A DNA stretch of 64,000 nucleotides. Origin: Marinococcus sp. PL1-022 (lineage in GTDB: Bacteria > Bacillota > Bacilli > Bacillales > Marinococcaceae). The notes beneath the pieces were generated by a model, which made no database searches, was not told where the DNA came from, and saw nothing but the letters and a program-made list of their open reading frames with translations. Shown here in pieces: positions 53,148-62,793 of this stretch. The position numbers were made by a program, and so were the translations under genes. The stretch spans positions 1,875,495 to 1,939,494 of the forward strand of contig NZ_JAWXCX010000001.1 in the NCBI RefSeq assembly GCF_033845285.1, given 5' to 3'. The number at the start of each line of letters is the position of its first letter. Positions within the stretch are counted from its first letter, which is position 1.

Positions 53148-54566
53148 TTACTCGCCGTACATGAATCGCGAACCGGCAATTCCGGGTTTGGTCATTTCCT
53201 TGGCATCCAAAATTTCATCGAGCTCTTCTTCCGATAATATCCCCCGTTCGATGCAGATCGAACGTACACTCTGATCCGTTTCAATCGCTTCTCTTGCTAT
53301 TCTCGCAGCTGTTTCATACCCAACATGCGGATTGATGGCTGTAATAATACCTACGCTTCGTTCCACCATGTTCCGGCAGTGTTCAATATTGGCTGTAATT
53401 CCTTCAATAGTAAATTCGCGAAACACCTTTAAACCATTCTGGAGCACTGACAGGGACTGAAGCAGATTAAAGACGAGCACTGGCTCCATTACATTCAATT
53501 CGAGCTGACCGGCTTCCGAAGCATGGCTGATCGTATGGTCATTGCCGATAACCTGAAAGGAGATCTGATTGATTAATTCGCACATGACCGGGTTTACTTT
53601 CCCCGGCATAATCGAGGAGCCCGGCTGACGGGAAGGAAGGTTAATTTCATTCAGGCCGGTTCTAGGCCCGGAGCTCATCAGCCGCAGATCGTTCGCCATC
53701 TTGGAAAGGTTAATCGCATGTACCTTGAGTGCCGCGGACAGTTCGGTGTAGGAGTCCGTGTTCTGAGTCGCATCCACAAGATCAGTGGCACTGTAAAACG
53801 GCATCCCGGTCTGCTCAGCAAGAATTTCTGCTACGCGGCCAATGTATTCAGGCATCGCGTTGAGTCCTGTGCCGACCGCTGTTGCCCCGAGGTTGATTTC
53901 ATACAAATGATCCACTGACCGTTTAATGCGGCGCAGGTCTCTCGTCAGCACCCGGCGGTAGGCACCGAACTCCTGGCCGAGGCGGATCGGCACAGCATCC
54001 TGCAGATGCGTACGCCCCATTTTAATGACATTGTCAAACTCTTCTTCTTTGTGCCCCATCGCTTCGATCAAGTTGTCGAGCGCAGTCACAAGCCCCTGTG
54101 AAAGGCGCAGCGCTGAAATGTGAATCGCCGTCGGGAACGAGTCGTTGGTGGACTGGGCCATGTTCACATGAGTATTCGGGCTGACCCGCAGGTAATCCCC
54201 TTTTTCGCCGCCCAGTAATTCAATGGCCCGGTTGGCAATAACTTCGTTTGCGTTCATATTAAAGGAAGTCCCTGCTCCGCCCTGAATGGAGTCCACAATA
54301 AATTGATCATCAAATTTGCCCTCGATCACTTCATCCGCTGCTTCTACAACTGCCTGAGCAATAGATTCATTCAGAAAGCCAACTTCCGCGTTGGCAGTGG
54401 CTGCTGCTTTTTTTACGTAACCGAACCCTTTAATCAATTCCGTGTGCGGCGGGTAGCCGGTTATTGGAAAGTTTTCTTTTGCCCTCAGCGTCTGAATTCC
54501 GTAATAAGCATCTTTAGGTACTCTCTTTTCTCCTAAAAAGTCACGTTCCACACGGTAGTTTTCCAT
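53148..54566 (-). CDS. aspA: Aspartate ammonia-lyase
   Basis: 472 residues. Fumarase/aspartase superfamily with the signature loop GSSIMPGKVNPVMCE and substrate motifs TSTNDSFPTAIH-like (AQSTNDSFPTA) and GRTHLQDAVPIRLGQEF (partial). GGAGTSFNMNANEVIANRA is more typical of aspartase than fumarase. Converts aspartate to fumarate and ammonia. ATG at 54566. 8 nt separate its stop from the DUF1385/YqgV start, so they may be cotranscribed. Fumarase activity cannot be fully excluded. Confidence 0.9.
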   Translation of the reverse strand: MENYRVERDFLGEKRVPKDAYYGIQTLRAKENFPITGYPPHTELIKGFGYVKKAAATANAEVGFLNESIAQAVVEAADEVIEGKFDDQFIVDSIQGGAGTSFNMNANEVIANRAIELLGGEKGDYLRVSPNTHVNMAQSTNDSFPTAIHISALRLSQGLVTALDNLIEAMGHKEEEFDNVIKMGRTHLQDAVPIRLGQEFGAYRRVLTRDLRRIKRSVDHLYEINLGATAVGTGLNAMPEYIGRVAEILAEQTGMPFYSATDLVDATQNTDSYTELSAALKVHAINLSKMANDLRLMSSGPRTGLNEINLPSRQPGSSIMPGKVNPVMCELINQISFQVIGNDHTISHASEAGQLELNVMEPVLVFNLLQSLSVLQNGLKVFREFTIEGITANIEHCRNMVERSVGIITAINPHVGYETAARIAREAIETDQSVRSICIERGILSEEELDEILDAKEMTKPGIAGSRFMYGE

Positions 54567-54602
54567 GTTTTTAGCCCCTTTTTAACAATCATTTTTTCTA
54601 TC

Positions 54603-55574
54603 TTATTTATTCATATAATGATTTTTAGCCAGCCAGGCGGCTCCCGCTACCCCGGCGTCGTTCCCGAGATCGGCAATGACAAAATCCGTTCCTCTTTTTA
54701 CTTTGTCGAGCGCGAACATATCAAAATGAGCGCGCAGTGTCTGCAGTAAATCGTCTCCGGCAGCGGCCACTCCGCCTCCGATCACGATTCTCTCCGGATT
54801 CAGGGTGTTGGCAATATTGCCGACAGCAAGCCCCAGATAATACATGGCGTGGTCAATCACACCGGCACAATATGGATCAGCGGAGGTGGCATAGGCGAAC
54901 AAATCCTTGGTCGTAATTTCTTCTCCGCGCTGGTGCACATCATAAATCGGAGAGCCTTCTGCTTCGTCTATATGTTCGAGGGCCCCGCGTACCATACCCG
55001 TTGCCGAAGAGATGGTTTCCAGGCAGCCGCGTTTACCGCAGTTGCAAAGCCGGCCGCCCTCCGGTTTTACGGTGACATGGCCAATTTCACCAGCCATATT
55101 ATCTTTGCCGTTCACAATGTCCCCATTGAGCACAATGCCGGCTCCGACCCCCGTGCCAAGGGTGATAAAAATCATATCCTGGACGTCCGTGCCGGCCCCT
55201 TTCCAGTATTCGCCCGCCGCTGCCAGGTTCGCATCGTTATCGAGCGCCACGGGAAAACCGAGCTTTTCTTCGAGAATACGTGCGACCGGGTAATCCTTCC
55301 ATCCTATGTTTGTTGCGAATTCAATAATGCCATTTTCTATGTCGATAAAGCCGGGAAGCCCCGCGCCGGCGCCGGCGACTTCCTTAAGCGGAATATTTTT
55401 TCCATTCAGTTCATGCTCAATCGATGCTGCAATTTCATCGAGAACGTATTTTCCGTTTTCTTCCTTGCTGGTGGTAATGCTCCATTTGTGCTGCATGCCG
55501 CCGTCCTGGTCAAACAGCGCCATTTTTACCGCGGTGCCTCCGATATCAATTCCGATCACGTATTTTCCAGCCAT
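54603..55574 (-). CDS. glcK: Glucokinase (ROK family)
   Basis: 323 residues from the ATG at 55574 (AAGGGG upstream). ATP-binding GIDIGGTAVKMALFD near the N-terminus, substrate motif GAGLPGFIDI, DNDANLAAAGEYW and the ROK zinc motif CNCGKRGCLETISSATG (C-x-C-x4-C). Phosphorylates glucose. In B. subtilis glcK (yqgR) follows yqgQ, as here; it starts 4 nt after the yqgQ stop. Confidence 0.94.
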   Translation of the reverse strand: MAGKYVIGIDIGGTAVKMALFDQDGGMQHKWSITTSKEENGKYVLDEIAASIEHELNGKNIPLKEVAGAGAGLPGFIDIENGIIEFATNIGWKDYPVARILEEKLGFPVALDNDANLAAAGEYWKGAGTDVQDMIFITLGTGVGAGIVLNGDIVNGKDNMAGEIGHVTVKPEGGRLCNCGKRGCLETISSATGMVRGALEHIDEAEGSPIYDVHQRGEEITTKDLFAYATSADPYCAGVIDHAMYYLGLAVGNIANTLNPERIVIGGGVAAAGDDLLQTLRAHFDMFALDKVKRGTDFVIADLGNDAGVAGAAWLAKNHYMNK

Positions 55575-55578
55575 TTGT

Positions 55579-55779
55579 CTACCCCTTTTCCTGCTCAATT
55601 CGTCGTTCTCTTTTTATCGTTAACAAAGAAGTCTGATACATCCTGACATCCATAAGCCCGTTTTTGTAGGCCTCTCTAATTTCTTCTTCCATTAAATCTA
55701 GATCCATTAAACGATTTTTCGTATAGATAAAAGCTCCGACTGTGCGCAGCCACATCCGGATTTCTGTCATGGATTCCAT
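55579..55779 (-). CDS. yqgQ: YqgQ family protein (DUF910)
   Basis: 66 residues from the ATG at 55779 (AGCAGGATAACT upstream; an ATG at 55800 would give 73). Small, helical, with MWLRTVGAFIYTKNRLMDLD and MEEEIREAYKNGLMD, characteristic of DUF910. Function unknown, nucleic-acid binding has been suggested for the fold. Between yqgP and glcK as in B. subtilis. Confidence 0.85.
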   Translation of the reverse strand: MESMTEIRMWLRTVGAFIYTKNRLMDLDLMEEEIREAYKNGLMDVRMYQTSLLTIKRERRIEQEKG

Positions 55780-55839
55780 AGTTATCCTGCTTCCTTTCAT
55801 TATATCAAGCGAAAGGCGTTTTTCTACTACGTATTCTGA

Positions 55840-57021
55840 TTAATTCCACCGGTACATACCGATCGCAAAAAAGACGGCAAAGGCAAGAACAAAAAACGCC
55901 AGCGCCCCTACACGTACAAACTGCCAGCGGTGTCCCGGCAGATGCACAAATACGGAGGCGATAAATCCGCCGACAAGGCCGCCAATATGGGCACCGTTAT
56001 CCACTGCCTGCACGGTAAATCCAAATACCAGATTAATCCCGAGAATAACAAGCACGTTCATGCCAAGCGTGCGGAAAAACAGCCGCTGGTGGGCAAGACC
56101 CAGGTATAAAAGGGCTCCAAAACAGCCGAAGATAGCACCACTGGCCCCGGCTGACACCTGTTCATTCATCGCAAAGCTGACTGTCGATGCAAATACGCCT
56201 GCAGCAAAATAAATGATAATAAAGCGAGCTGTGCCGTAAATACGTTCTGTGATGCCGCCAATAAAAAACAATGCCAGACTGTTCATAAACAAGTGCAGAA
56301 AACCAATATGCAGGAACATGGCACTAACGAGCCGCCACCATTCCCCGTCTACAATTCCCGGGTTATATTTCGCGCCAAGCTCGATGAGGGTGTTGACGTT
56401 CATACTGCTTCCCGAGCGTTCCAGCACTAAAAAAATGACAGCAAGTAATGCCAGCACCGTATAGGTCACAATCGGCTTTCCGCTCGAGAAAAAGGACATG
56501 TCCTGCTCTTCAAGCTCCCGCTGCCTTTTTTCTGCCTGACGACGGTAAAAGGAGGCTCTTTGTTCGTGCTCTTCGGCTTCAAGCTCTTCTTCAAGTCTTC
56601 CCCATGTCCATTCACTGGTTTTTAGATACGTACTGACAGCCGGGGGCGCATCCGCCAGACCCCGCCCGTTGTCATTGGCGAATAAAAAGGAACGGGCATC
56701 CAGGTCCCCGCTCTCCAGCGGCTCTGCCATATCCGCCGGAGGATAGGAAGTAATATATACGTTTGCAAATTTTGCTTTTCTTAAGGCGAGCCGCCTCTTC
56801 CACCCGTGAAAGCTTTTCTCCGCTTCTTGCCTGTCGTCCTCCAGCCGCCCTAGACGTTCATATTCCACCCGAGCCACACGCACAATCCAAGGCTGTCCAT
56901 CGACATCCCCCTGGAGCCATATCCGCTTCCGGTCCGGGCCGACATCAATCAGGCGGAAGGATTCTTCCTCCATAAGCTGCTCTGTGAATTTCCAAAACTG
57001 ATGAGCTTCCCGTTTAGACAT
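55840..57021 (-). CDS. yqgP: Rhomboid family intramembrane serine protease (YqgP-like)
   Basis: 393 residues. Soluble N-terminal domain (1-175) with KRIWLQGDVDGQPWIVRV, then a rhomboid core of about six or seven helices. The catalytic Ser is in SAGASGAIFGCFGALLYLG and the His in VDNGAHIGGLVGGF; HLFMNSLALFF precedes them. B. subtilis YqgP is about 507 residues with a C-terminal TPR domain; here that domain is absent. YqgP cleaves the Mg transporter MgtE under Mn stress with FtsH. ATG at 57021, overlapping the preceding gene. Confidence 0.9.
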   Translation of the reverse strand: MSKREAHQFWKFTEQLMEEESFRLIDVGPDRKRIWLQGDVDGQPWIVRVARVEYERLGRLEDDRQEAEKSFHGWKRRLALRKAKFANVYITSYPPADMAEPLESGDLDARSFLFANDNGRGLADAPPAVSTYLKTSEWTWGRLEEELEAEEHEQRASFYRRQAEKRQRELEEQDMSFFSSGKPIVTYTVLALLAVIFLVLERSGSSMNVNTLIELGAKYNPGIVDGEWWRLVSAMFLHIGFLHLFMNSLALFFIGGITERIYGTARFIIIYFAAGVFASTVSFAMNEQVSAGASGAIFGCFGALLYLGLAHQRLFFRTLGMNVLVILGINLVFGFTVQAVDNGAHIGGLVGGFIASVFVHLPGHRWQFVRVGALAFFVLAFAVFFAIGMYRWN

Positions 57022-57769
57022 CTGAACGCCGTCCTTCTTCCACTATTTCTCTTAAATATGAGGCTGCCTGATTGAATTCACTAAACTCTTTTACTGTGTT
57101 CGATGAATGCCCCGCTTTCTCCCCGCGGGTATTCACATAGATAGCTTCCCATCCTGCATTTTCCGCTCCCTGTATATCATGGGCCCATGAGTCGCCGATA
57201 AACAACGCCCGTTTTTTGCGGCTGCCCAAAAGCTGCAGCGCCTCGTCAAAAATGGCCGTTTTCGGCTTCGGGGCTTCAGCCGTTTCAGAAATAAAAAGAT
57301 GGTGGTGATCGATCCAGCGATCAAGCTTCAGCTGATAAAACTTTTCCTTCTGCATATCCTCTGAACCATTTGTGATAATGCCGAGGCGGATGCTGCTTTT
57401 TGTGAGCGATTCCAACAAATCAGGTACACTCTCAAACAATTCGCTGAATTCCGGCAGCCGCCGCTCGTACTCCTGATGAAAATCCAGAGCTTCCCGGTCA
57501 GATCCCGGGAGCCCGAACACGCGCATCGTTTCTAGATACCGCTTGATACGGTACTGCTTTTGCGTAAGAATGCCTTCTTCATATTCCTGCCAAAACAAAT
57601 CACAGTGATATTTAAACACCTCGAACCACCTGTCTTCATGAACAAACGGAGCTTCTTTATTTAACTGCTGTCTGATGGAAACAAACACAGCTTTAGTTGT
57701 TTTTTGAAAAGCTTTTTCGTGATCATAAAGGGTGTTGTCGAGGTCGAAACAAATCGTTGTCCAGCGCAT
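57014..57769 (-). CDS. HAD-superfamily hydrolase (YjjG-like)
   Basis: 251 residues. HAD motif I is CFDLDNTLYDHEKAF (two Asp), motif II in LGIITNGSEDMQKEK, motif III Lys in PKPKTAIFDEAL and motif IV in ALFIGDSWAHDIQGAENAGW. The C1-type helical cap (about 20-95) resembles nucleotidase YjjG. Substrate unknown. Overlaps yqgP by 8 nt. Confidence 0.88.
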   Translation of the reverse strand: MRWTTICFDLDNTLYDHEKAFQKTTKAVFVSIRQQLNKEAPFVHEDRWFEVFKYHCDLFWQEYEEGILTQKQYRIKRYLETMRVFGLPGSDREALDFHQEYERRLPEFSELFESVPDLLESLTKSSIRLGIITNGSEDMQKEKFYQLKLDRWIDHHHLFISETAEAPKPKTAIFDEALQLLGSRKKRALFIGDSWAHDIQGAENAGWEAIYVNTRGEKAGHSSNTVKEFSEFNQAASYLREIVEEGRRSDV

Positions 57770-57824
57770 GTACTTGTGCCACCTTTCTTCCTTCCATTAT
57801 AGCAACCTCCCGCTAAAGGCGAAA

Positions 57825-58595
57825 TCAAAAGGAAAAGAAAGAAACAATATACAGTACTACAACCACCATACCGCCGCCAAAAGAACTTAACGCGTTCACA
57901 GCGTTGTTTGTCATCCATGAAATGCCCGAGACGTGCATGGTTTTCCTTTCATGATGAACGTCGGCTTCCGTATAGGATCCACACACGATGCAATGATTCA
58001 GCCGTTCTGCGTAGGCTCCGAGAAATGTATCGATAAAGCAGCCGCACACGCCAGCAATACCTACAGCGATAAACATAAAGACGGCCGGTTCTAAAGAGAC
58101 GAAACAGACCACCCCTCCCACGAGAAAAGCACCGCCGACAGCCCCCAGCGTTCCTGCTCCGGAGACCGCTCCGGAAAAGCCGTTATCTATCCGCTTTCGG
58201 CTGCGCACATGAAGCGGCCTGCCCCCGAACCGGCGGCCGATCTCTGATGCCCACGTATCCGCATTTGACGCCGCCGCTGCACCAGCAGCAGCGGCTAGAA
58301 GCCCTTCCCACGAAGTGACACTGAACAAAGCAGCAAACATAAGCATGGGTCCTCCATTTGCCCATACCTGCCAGCTGTCCCGCTGCTCCTTTTCCTGTTT
58401 ATTCAAACGGGACAGAGCTGTTGAACTCACAAAAAAAGTGAGCAGGGCTGCCGTCCCCGGCCACCCTGTCCACGTGTAAATAAGCGTGCCTAGCACCCCT
58501 GCTGATACGGTAGCGACAGGTGTTAATGCTCGTTTCCGCCAAATTATCAGCAAAAACAGCACAAATGCTGAACCAAGCGCTGCTTCAGTCCACAT
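57825..58595 (-). CDS. DUF92 family membrane protein
   Basis: 256 residues with about six membrane segments. Family motifs: LTPVATVSAGVLGTLIYTWT, FFVSSTALSRLN, AAASNADTWASEIGRRFG and GGVVCFVSLEP. DUF92 proteins are related to phytol/farnesol kinases and to CTP-using prenyl kinases; function in Bacillaceae is unproven. Overlaps the fthC gene by 11 nt. Confidence 0.88.
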   Translation of the reverse strand: MWTEAALGSAFVLFLLIIWRKRALTPVATVSAGVLGTLIYTWTGWPGTAALLTFFVSSTALSRLNKQEKEQRDSWQVWANGGPMLMFAALFSVTSWEGLLAAAAGAAAASNADTWASEIGRRFGGRPLHVRSRKRIDNGFSGAVSGAGTLGAVGGAFLVGGVVCFVSLEPAVFMFIAVGIAGVCGCFIDTFLGAYAERLNHCIVCGSYTEADVHHERKTMHVSGISWMTNNAVNALSSFGGGMVVVVLYIVSFFSF

Positions 58596-59148
58596 GAATA
58601 AGCCCCTCGCTGCTGATCAGGGTTTGTACCGGCACGTCGTGCGCTTCCACCGGAATACGGTCCTGAAGCTGAAATGGATGAATTAGGGCAGCCGTAGAAA
58701 AATCCCCCCTGTTTAAAAAGCGGTCATAGTAGCCGCCCCCGAACCCAACGCGGTAGCCCTGCCTGTTAAACGCAAGACCAGGGACAAGAACAAGGTCAAG
58801 CTGCTCCGGAGGCACAAGGGGGCAAACGCCTCTTTTAGGCTCGTAAATCTGACCGATCGTACGCTCGAGTTCACCGAATTGCTGGATTTCATAAAAATCC
58901 ATTCCGCGTTGTTCAGGCTCGATTTTAGGGACACACATCCGTTTTCCCTGCTTCCATCCGGCTTCAATAATAGGACCGGTATTTATTTCATTTTTGAGTG
59001 AAACAGTCACGGCTATTGTTTCCGCCTGCTTCCAGCCGTTCCATTGGAATAAATACTCGTAAATCTTCTTTTCTGCCTTTAGGCGCTCATTCGCGGAAAG
59101 AGTTTGATAGGTGTTATTTACCTGCTGCCGGAGCATATGTTTATTCAA
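58585..59148 (-). CDS. fthC: 5-formyltetrahydrofolate cyclo-ligase
   Basis: 187 residues. ATP-binding Arg/Lys region near the N-terminus (YQTLSANERLKAEKKIY), and the signature LVLVPGLAFNRQGYRVGFGGGYYDRFL (quoted in part: LAFNRQGYRVGFGGGYYD). Converts 5-formyl- to 5,10-methenyl-THF. A TTG start at 59148 is close to AGGGGAAG; an ATG at 59136 is possible. Corresponds to yqgN. Confidence 0.92.
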   Translation of the reverse strand: MNKHMLRQQVNNTYQTLSANERLKAEKKIYEYLFQWNGWKQAETIAVTVSLKNEINTGPIIEAGWKQGKRMCVPKIEPEQRGMDFYEIQQFGELERTIGQIYEPKRGVCPLVPPEQLDLVLVPGLAFNRQGYRVGFGGGYYDRFLNRGDFSTAALIHPFQLQDRIPVEAHDVPVQTLISSEGLIHVD

Positions 59149-59233
59149 TTGTCTTCCCCTCCCGTGCCTTTTTCATTTTAGAATGCTTTAAAGACAAAAG
59201 AAAAAGCAGCTGGGAGATGTAATCTCCTGCTGC

Positions 59234-59383
59234 TTATTTCGTTTCGCGATGAAGAGTGTGCTTTCCTAAACGAGGAGAATATTTGTTCAACTCAATACGC
59301 TCAGGGTTTGTGCGTTTATTTTTGCTGGTGATGTAATTACGGTCACCGGTCTCTGTGCAGGCAAGTGTTACTTGTACACGCAT
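59234..59383 (-). CDS. rpmG: Ribosomal protein L33, cysteine-poor (C-minus) form
   Basis: 49 residues, [20 protein letters not shown] then [20 protein letters not shown] and HTLHRETK. The zinc-binding CxxC pairs of C-plus L33 are lost (one Cys remains: ACTETG, and KYSPR in place of KYCPR). It sits in the usual rpmGA place beside fthC. The ribosome would thus need less zinc. ATG at 59383 follows AGGGAGGGAATCAC. Confidence 0.93.
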   Translation of the reverse strand: MRVQVTLACTETGDRNYITSKNKRTNPERIELNKYSPRLGKHTLHRETK

Positions 59384-59496
59384 GTGATTCCCTCCCTACT
59401 TTCGTACATTTTTCATACTTAGTAATACTATCAGATTCCTATTTGTGCTTCAAGTCTGTGGTGTTAGTTTTTCTAAGGAAAGTTAAGAAGATTTTT

Positions 59497-59547
59497 TATA
59501 AAAGCGGCAAATCAGTGAAAAATGTTAGCAGCACATCGATTTGCCGC
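59497..59547 (-). terminator. Terminator of pbpA
   Basis: Perfect 10-bp stem GCGGCAAATC/GATTTGCCGC with an unusually long 24-nt loop, followed by TTTTAT on the minus strand. Confidence 0.65.
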
Positions 59548-59567
59548 AGTTATTTATTCCGGAGGAA

Positions 59568-61673
59568 TTACTGTTCTTCTTCGCCGCCCCCGGTTTCTTC
59601 CTCATCTTCGTCACTGTCTTCCGCGTTCCCGCCGTCTTCTTCATTCTCATCCTGGCCGCTTCCAGCGCCCGGACGTTCCTCTTTAAGATTCACATATGCC
59701 TGCATTGTATCAGCGGCAATGCTGTTGGCAATACCTGAGCGCCCGCCATTATCACTTGAATAAGTGTTAGGGACAACTACCGCAATCGCAATCTCCGGAT
59801 CTTCATACGGCCCGTAGGCGATAAAGGTCTGGTTGTTTACCTTTACTACTTCATCATCACTTTCCCTGCGGACACTTCGCTCAGCCGTACCGGTTTTACC
59901 GGCAATTTCCATATTTACATCGGTGAAATAGCTGTCCGCGGTTCCAAGCTCGGTGTTTACCACGTCGTACATGCCCTCCTGGGCAATATCAAAGTATTCT
60001 TTGTCAATATTAACCCGGTTCAGCATGTTCGGTTCAAACTGGTGAAGCACCGCTCCCATTTCATCGGTATTGCGGTTAGGTTCACGGATTTCTTTCACCA
60101 GGTGCGGCTCCATCCGTTTGCCGTCCGAAGCAATAGTCGCGGAATACTGTGCCAGCTGCAGCGGCGTGTACGTATCCAGCTGGCCGAAGGAGAAGAACAA
60201 CAAGCTGCCTGGCACATCTTTCCCAGCATTTAAACCGGTAGCTTCTGACGGCAGATCGACGCTGGTTTCCACCCCAAGCCCGAACTGATGGTAGTAGTCT
60301 CTCATCGTCACATATGCCTCATCCACTTTTTCGTCATTAAAACCATCACTGACTCCATATTCATAATCCATCAGCCGCATCGCAATTTCGGACATGAACA
60401 CGTTGGAGGATTCCTGAATGGCGCCGACAACATCTATCGTACCGATTTCATGAGAAGAACTGACGTCTCCCCCTGGACCAGGAAGGTTAATCGGCCTGTC
60501 GTTGATTTTCGTATCTTCTGTAATGACTTCCTCCTGGAGACCAATCATGCCTGTCGCCGGCTTGATCGTCGAACCCATCTCATACGTATTTGTTATATTT
60601 CCCAGCTGGTTGTCATAGCCATTCATGGCAAGTATTTCCCCCGTGTTCGGGTCGATCGCAGTCACATATGCCTGCTGATCGTTTGGAAATGAGCCTTCCG
60701 ACTGTGCCATCTGATTATCAAGTATTGTCTGCACTTCCTGCTGCAGATCCATGTCAATCGACAGCACGAGGTCATTACCACGGCTTCCGTTGTTCGTTTC
60801 CTCAGCGTCATCATCCTCACCGCTGACGGTTCCTTTTTTGCCCCTCAGCGTGTCTTCATAGTATTGCTCGAGAAAGCTCTGACCGACCTCATCGGAACGC
60901 TGATACCCTTTAGCAAGAAACTCGGTTACCGTTTCTTCAGGAATTGATCCCACCTTCCCGTAAAGGCTCTGAAAGGCCTGCGTGTACTGGTAATCACGCC
61001 GGAAGTCCCTGGTTACATCCACGCCCTCCAGTTCATCGAGACGCGCGCTGATCGCTGTGGCCTCTCCTTCTGTCAAGTCCCGTTTGACGCGCTGCGGCGA
61101 ATCATAGTATCCGGAAATCATTTCACTCCAGATCGCTACGACCTCCAGCTCTTCATCGCTGATGTCATTCAATTGCTCTTCTGTAATCCGGTCAAGCTGT
61201 ACGTCATATGGATCTTTGCCGTTTTCCATCAGCCGCTGTTCTTCTTTGTCTGAGACAAGCTCCTCCGCTTCATTTTCGCGCGTTAAAAGCCAGTAGTCCT
61301 GCAGGTTTCTTTCCGGCATGCTGTCACGATCTGTTTCCTCTTCATCAAATTCAATCAGTTCAGCCAGTTCTTCAGCCGTCTGGATGCGTTCTTCATCCTC
61401 ATAGCTTCTCTGGTTTGTATACGTTAACGTCAGAATAAGATTATTGTCCACCAGCTCCGTTCCATTGCGGTCATACATAATCCCGCGCGGGGCATCGACA
61501 CGGCTCGCTGAGGTGGAAGCCGTTTCATTCACGTCCTCTTCATACGTATCCCCTTCAACGATCTGAACGTATCCAAGACGCAGTATTAATATTGAAAACA
61601 ATATGAAGACAGCGAAAAAAAGAACGTTCAACCGAAAAGGAATGGAAGGTTTTTTATTTTTTCTGGAAGCCAC
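59568..61673 (-). CDS. pbpA: Class B penicillin-binding protein 2 (transpeptidase)
   Basis: 701 residues from the GTG at 61673 (GAGAGGG 7 nt upstream; the TTG at 61679 touches that site). An N-terminal membrane anchor (about 13-35, LNVLFFAVFILFSILILRLG) precedes the dimerisation domain and the transpeptidase domain. Active-site motifs: SxxK in MGSTIKPATGMI, SxN in ESSNVFMSE and KTG in AGKTGTAERS. Highly acidic C-terminal tail (ENEEDGGNAEDSDEDEEET). Cross-links lateral-wall peptidoglycan. Position beside sodA matches B. subtilis pbpA. Confidence 0.93.
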   Translation of the reverse strand: MASRKNKKPSIPFRLNVLFFAVFILFSILILRLGYVQIVEGDTYEEDVNETASTSASRVDAPRGIMYDRNGTELVDNNLILTLTYTNQRSYEDEERIQTAEELAELIEFDEEETDRDSMPERNLQDYWLLTRENEAEELVSDKEEQRLMENGKDPYDVQLDRITEEQLNDISDEELEVVAIWSEMISGYYDSPQRVKRDLTEGEATAISARLDELEGVDVTRDFRRDYQYTQAFQSLYGKVGSIPEETVTEFLAKGYQRSDEVGQSFLEQYYEDTLRGKKGTVSGEDDDAEETNNGSRGNDLVLSIDMDLQQEVQTILDNQMAQSEGSFPNDQQAYVTAIDPNTGEILAMNGYDNQLGNITNTYEMGSTIKPATGMIGLQEEVITEDTKINDRPINLPGPGGDVSSSHEIGTIDVVGAIQESSNVFMSEIAMRLMDYEYGVSDGFNDEKVDEAYVTMRDYYHQFGLGVETSVDLPSEATGLNAGKDVPGSLLFFSFGQLDTYTPLQLAQYSATIASDGKRMEPHLVKEIREPNRNTDEMGAVLHQFEPNMLNRVNIDKEYFDIAQEGMYDVVNTELGTADSYFTDVNMEIAGKTGTAERSVRRESDDEVVKVNNQTFIAYGPYEDPEIAIAVVVPNTYSSDNGGRSGIANSIAADTMQAYVNLKEERPGAGSGQDENEEDGGNAEDSDEDEEETGGGEEEQ

Positions 61674-61771
61674 ACGCAATCCCTCTCTTAATATATGTAA
61701 GTTTGCTTGTTTCCATTTAAGTATAGCATAGAAAAAAGCCGATGCCGAACTTCAACTCCATCCATAAACAG

Positions 61772-61805
61772 AAAAAAATCCGTTCCCGGCAATAGGGAAC
61801 GGATT
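61772..61805 (-). terminator. Terminator of sodA
   Basis: Stem AATCCGTTCCC/GGGAACGGATT followed by TTTTTTTC on the minus strand. Confidence 0.88.
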
Positions 61806-61816
61806 CTTAAAATATA

Positions 61817-62428
61817 TTATTTAGCTTCCTGATAGTTCTTTTCAACTTCGTCCCAGTTTACAACATTCCAGAATGCTGCTACATAATCCGGACGACGGTT
61901 TTGATACTTCAGGTAATACGCGTGCTCCCAGACGTCGAGGCCGAGGAGAGGCGTTTTGCCTTCCATGATCGGGGAATCCTGGTTGAGCGTATCCATAAGC
62001 TCAAGCTCGCCGTTATTTAATACGAGCCATGCCCAGCCGGAACCAAAACGTCCGGTAGCTGTCGCGCCGAATGCTTCTTTGAATTTGTCAAAGCTTCCCC
62101 ATTTGCTCTTAATGGCATCTGCCACTTCGCCTTTTGGTTCGCCGCCGCCGTTAGGGCTGAGAAGCTTCCAGAAGATGGAGTGGTTGGAATGGCCGCCGCC
62201 GTTGTTTCTTACTGCGGTGCGGATATCCTCAGGAACAGCGTTCAAATCGCTGATCAGTTCATCAACGCTTTTGTTTTGAAGGTCGCTGTGATTTTCCAAG
62301 GCTGAATTTAATTTTGTTACATACGTGTTATGGTGTTTATCATGGTGAATGTTCATTGTCTGCTCATCGATATGAGGCTCTAATGCGTTTGGTGCAAAAG
62401 GTAGATCTGGTAGTTGATGTGTACTCAT
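61817..62428 (-). CDS. sodA: Superoxide dismutase (Mn/Fe)
   Basis: 203 residues from the ATG at 62428 (AAGGAGGG upstream). Metal ligands: His in [16 protein letters not shown], His in [12 protein letters not shown], and Asp/His in [16 protein letters not shown]. Gly-rich [16 protein letters not shown] is typical of Mn forms. Detoxifies superoxide in the cytoplasm. Confidence 0.95.
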   Translation of the reverse strand: MSTHQLPDLPFAPNALEPHIDEQTMNIHHDKHHNTYVTKLNSALENHSDLQNKSVDELISDLNAVPEDIRTAVRNNGGGHSNHSIFWKLLSPNGGGEPKGEVADAIKSKWGSFDKFKEAFGATATGRFGSGWAWLVLNNGELELMDTLNQDSPIMEGKTPLLGLDVWEHAYYLKYQNRRPDYVAAFWNVVNWDEVEKNYQEAK

Positions 62429-62793
62429 ACAAAATGCCCTCCTTGAAAGTTCTGGTGGTTTGTTCAAAGTGACTCTGTAATAATTTAGTATACAAAATTA
62501 CACTTAGTCTACTTTTACTTTACCAAAACAATTCTTATTTTTCAAATCAGCTTTCCGGTTTATTCAAACTAGAAAGCCTGCCACGGTTGATTATTCCCGT
62601 ATGCTTCTTCTTTAAACATAAAAATCGCACCAGCATCCGCTGCATTTGAAAAAACCAAATAACAAATACCGGCTCCATCCCCGGCTGACGCCGTCCCGGT
62701 CAGGGCTTTTTTCAAAACAAAAAAACTTTCCCGTGCAGGACGGAAAAGCTTTCGGTGCCGCTATATAGAAATCGATGTTTAACATAATAATTA
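62429..62793. other. Gap between sodA and the tRNA cluster
   Basis: 365 nt containing the sodA promoter region and the tRNA operon terminator (62717-62749). No coding ORF and no other structure seen. Confidence 0.6.
62717..62749 (-). terminator. Terminator of the tRNA cluster
   Basis: Stem CTTTTCCGT/ACGGGAAAG with loop CCTGC, followed by TTTTTTTG on the minus strand, 45 nt after tRNA-Ser. Confidence 0.85.

Noticed and set aside
52478-53179. 233-codon ORF on the minus strand in another frame
   Set aside because: Shadow of the DUF1385 gene; no family motifs or suitable start site.
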